DNA from: Eubacteriaceae bacterium
GTDB taxonomy: Bacteria; Bacillota; Clostridia; Eubacteriales; Anaerofustaceae
Direction: 5' to 3'
DNA length: 31,380 nucleotides
Assembly: GCA_017613995.1 (NCBI GenBank)
Contig: JAGACT010000100.1
Location: forward strand, 1 to 31,380
Made by a program: the position numbers and the translations under genes. Positions 30,143-31,380 of the stretch are shown in pieces. The first letter of the stretch is position 1. The number at the start of each line of letters is the position of its first letter. Below the pieces are notes generated by a model. That model ran no database searches and had not been told where the DNA came from. It saw only the letters and a program-made list of their open reading frames with translations.

Positions 30143-30188
30143 TGTAAATTTATATTTACATATATTATTTTTAAATGCCTTATAAGGC
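30143..30188. promoter_or_regulatory. Two palindromes ahead of the BMP lipoprotein gene
   Basis: TGTAAATTTATATTTACA (30143-30160) is an 18-bp inverted repeat with a 4-bp centre in an AT-rich stretch. GCCTTATAAGGC (30177-30188) is a perfect 12-bp palindrome ending 1-2 nt before the ribosome site GGGAGGAG. Either may be an operator. A clear -35/-10 pair is not obvious. Confidence 0.5.
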
Positions 30189-30204
30189 GGGAGGAGAAAC
30201 TTTT

Positions 30205-31380
30205 ATGAAAAAGCTTATCGCCATCCTTCTCACCGTATGCCTCGTCGTCGGTATCTTCGCAGGCTGCGGAGGCGGGAAGGAACAGGAGAAGACCTCCGAC
30301 ATAAAGGTCGGATTCATTTTCCTGCATGATGACAAGTCCACCTATGACCTCAACTTCATGGAAGCGGCCAAGGCTGCGCAGGCAGAGCTGGGACTGAGCG
30401 ATGACCAGGTCATCTTCGTCGACAGCATCGACGAGTCCGTCGACTGCTACAACACCGCAGTGGATCTGGTGGATCAGGGCTGCAGCATCATTTTCGCTGA
30501 CAGCTTCGGACACGAGGAGTGGATGATCAAGGCCGCCAAGGAATTCCCCGACGTGCAGTTCAGCCATGCCACCGGAGTCAAGGCCCACACCGAGGGAGTA
30601 GCCAACTTCCACAACGCATTCGCCACCATCTTCGAGGGCAGATTCCTTGCCGGCGTTGCCGCTGGAATGAAGCTCAACGAGATGATCGAAGCAGGCACAA
30701 TCACTCCCGAGCAGGCCGTTATAGGTTATGTCGGAGCATTCCCCTACGCAGAGGTCGTTTCAGGTTATACCTCATTCTTCCTCGGCGCCAGATACATCTG
30801 CCCGAGCGCTACCATGCTGGTTGACTTCACCAATTCCTGGTATGCACCCGACGCGGAGAGAGACGTCGCCAACGCCCTTATGGACCGCGGATGCGTCCTC
30901 ATCAGCCAGCACGCTGACTCCATGGGCGCCCCCAGCGCATGCGAGGCCAGAAACGTGCCCAACATTTCCTACAATGTCAGCACCAAGGAGACCTGCCCCA
31001 ACACCTACATCATCGCTTCGAAGATCAACTGGACGCCCTACATGGTCTACATGATCAAGAGCGTCATGGAAGGCAAGGAGTATGACACCGACTGGTGCGG
31101 CACCATCGCCACCGGCAGCGTCGAGCTGTGCGAGCTCAATGAGGCCGCCGCAGCCCCCGGCACCGCGGAGAAGATCGAGGAAGTCAAGGGCATGCTGATG
31201 GACGGCAGCCTCAAGGTATTCGACACGGCAACCTTCACGGTCGGAGGAGAGCCCCTTACCACTTATCTTGCCGACGTCGATGACGCGGGAGATTTCGTCG
31301 GAGAGACCGAGGTCGTTTCGGACGGTTACTTCCATGAGTCGGAGTACCGTTCCGCTCCTTACTTCGATGTGAACATCGAC
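30205..31380 (+). CDS. BMP/PnrA-type ABC transporter substrate-binding lipoprotein (partial, runs off the window)
   Basis: The frame stays open from ATG at 30205 to the window end, 392 codons. The signal MKKLIAILLTVCLVVGIFAGC ends in lipobox FAGC with Cys21 as the lipidation site. The mature part begins IKVGFIFLHDDKSTYDLNF, followed by CSIIFADSFGHEEWMIKAA and QFSHATG, the pattern of the basic membrane protein (BMP/Med/PnrA) family, periplasmic-type receptors for nucleosides in ABC importers. GGAGGAG lies 8 nt before the ATG. With xpt upstream, a purine nucleoside or base ligand is plausible but not shown. The family usually has about 340-400 residues, so few residues are missing. Permease and ATPase genes would be expected beyond the window. 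Confidence 0.9.
   Translation, partial: MKKLIAILLTVCLVVGIFAGCGGGKEQEKTSDIKVGFIFLHDDKSTYDLNFMEAAKAAQAELGLSDDQVIFVDSIDESVDCYNTAVDLVDQGCSIIFADSFGHEEWMIKAAKEFPDVQFSHATGVKAHTEGVANFHNAFATIFEGRFLAGVAAGMKLNEMIEAGTITPEQAVIGYVGAFPYAEVVSGYTSFFLGARYICPSATMLVDFTNSWYAPDAERDVANALMDRGCVLISQHADSMGAPSACEARNVPNISYNVSTKETCPNTYIIASKINWTPYMVYMIKSVMEGKEYDTDWCGTIATGSVELCELNEAAAAPGTAEKIEEVKGMLMDGSLKVFDTATFTVGGEPLTTYLADVDDAGDFVGETEVVSDGYFHESEYRSAPYFDVNID

Noticed and set aside
1..31380. CRISPR arrays, insertion sequences, prophage genes, tRNA or rRNA genes
   Set aside because: No regularly spaced repeats, transposase or integrase motifs, or cloverleaf sequences were seen.

Overview
The window looks like chromosomal DNA of a fairly GC-rich member of the Bacillota (Clostridia-like). 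The evidence is strong AGGAGG-type ribosome binding sites, TTGACA/TATAAT promoters, intrinsic terminators with U-tracts, and clostridial gene pairings (coaD followed by a short coiled-coil protein, ACT domain with UPF0210/PFL, dgt with dnaG, a stand-alone corrinoid protein). The genus cannot be decided from the sequence. Most genes are core housekeeping genes. There is no prophage, CRISPR array, insertion sequence, tRNA or rRNA that I can see.

Layout. 1-127: the C-terminally cut remnant of mnmG (+), meeting head-on a macro-domain gene (-) that is also cut at its C-terminus; both families stop matching at about the same place. 663-1898: galactokinase (-), probably co-transcribed with the macro gene. 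2140-6838 (+): a tightly packed unit of PIG-L deacetylase, monotopic phosphoglycosyl transferase, formyltransferase, prmC, rsmD, coaD and a coiled-coil protein, followed by a weak terminator and a GT2 glycosyltransferase (6939-7691). tadA (-) converges on the latter. 8152-8605 has no gene but is packed with inverted and tandem repeats ahead of a 991-aa UPF0182 membrane protein. 11640-17675 (-): metG, leuS, two unrelated lipoproteins and dtd, a translation-themed unit. 17774-18832 (-): a zinc-ribbon membrane protein and a 46-aa small protein. 19058-19675 (+): a lone corrinoid protein under a promoter covered by two perfect 18-bp palindromes. 19746-21371 (-): ACT-domain protein and UPF0210. 21540-25707 (+): dgt, dnaG, M18 aminopeptidase. 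25771-28446 (-): SERCA-type P-type ATPase preceded by what I read as a yybP-ykoY manganese riboswitch with an attenuator. 28780-29304 (-): Cys-rich DUF2284 protein. 29532-31380 (+): xanthine phosphoribosyltransferase and a BMP/PnrA-type substrate-binding lipoprotein cut by the window end.

How the genes relate. The deacetylase / phosphoglycosyl transferase / formyltransferase trio is a plausible mini-pathway for an N-formylated lipid-linked amino sugar. xpt and the BMP lipoprotein suggest purine uptake and salvage. The most informative regulatory regions are the corrinoid-gene double operator, the Mn2+-riboswitch-like leader of the P-type ATPase, and the repeat-tiled region before UPF0182. The item most in need of checking is the left-end junction, which could be a real rearrangement or an assembly chimera.
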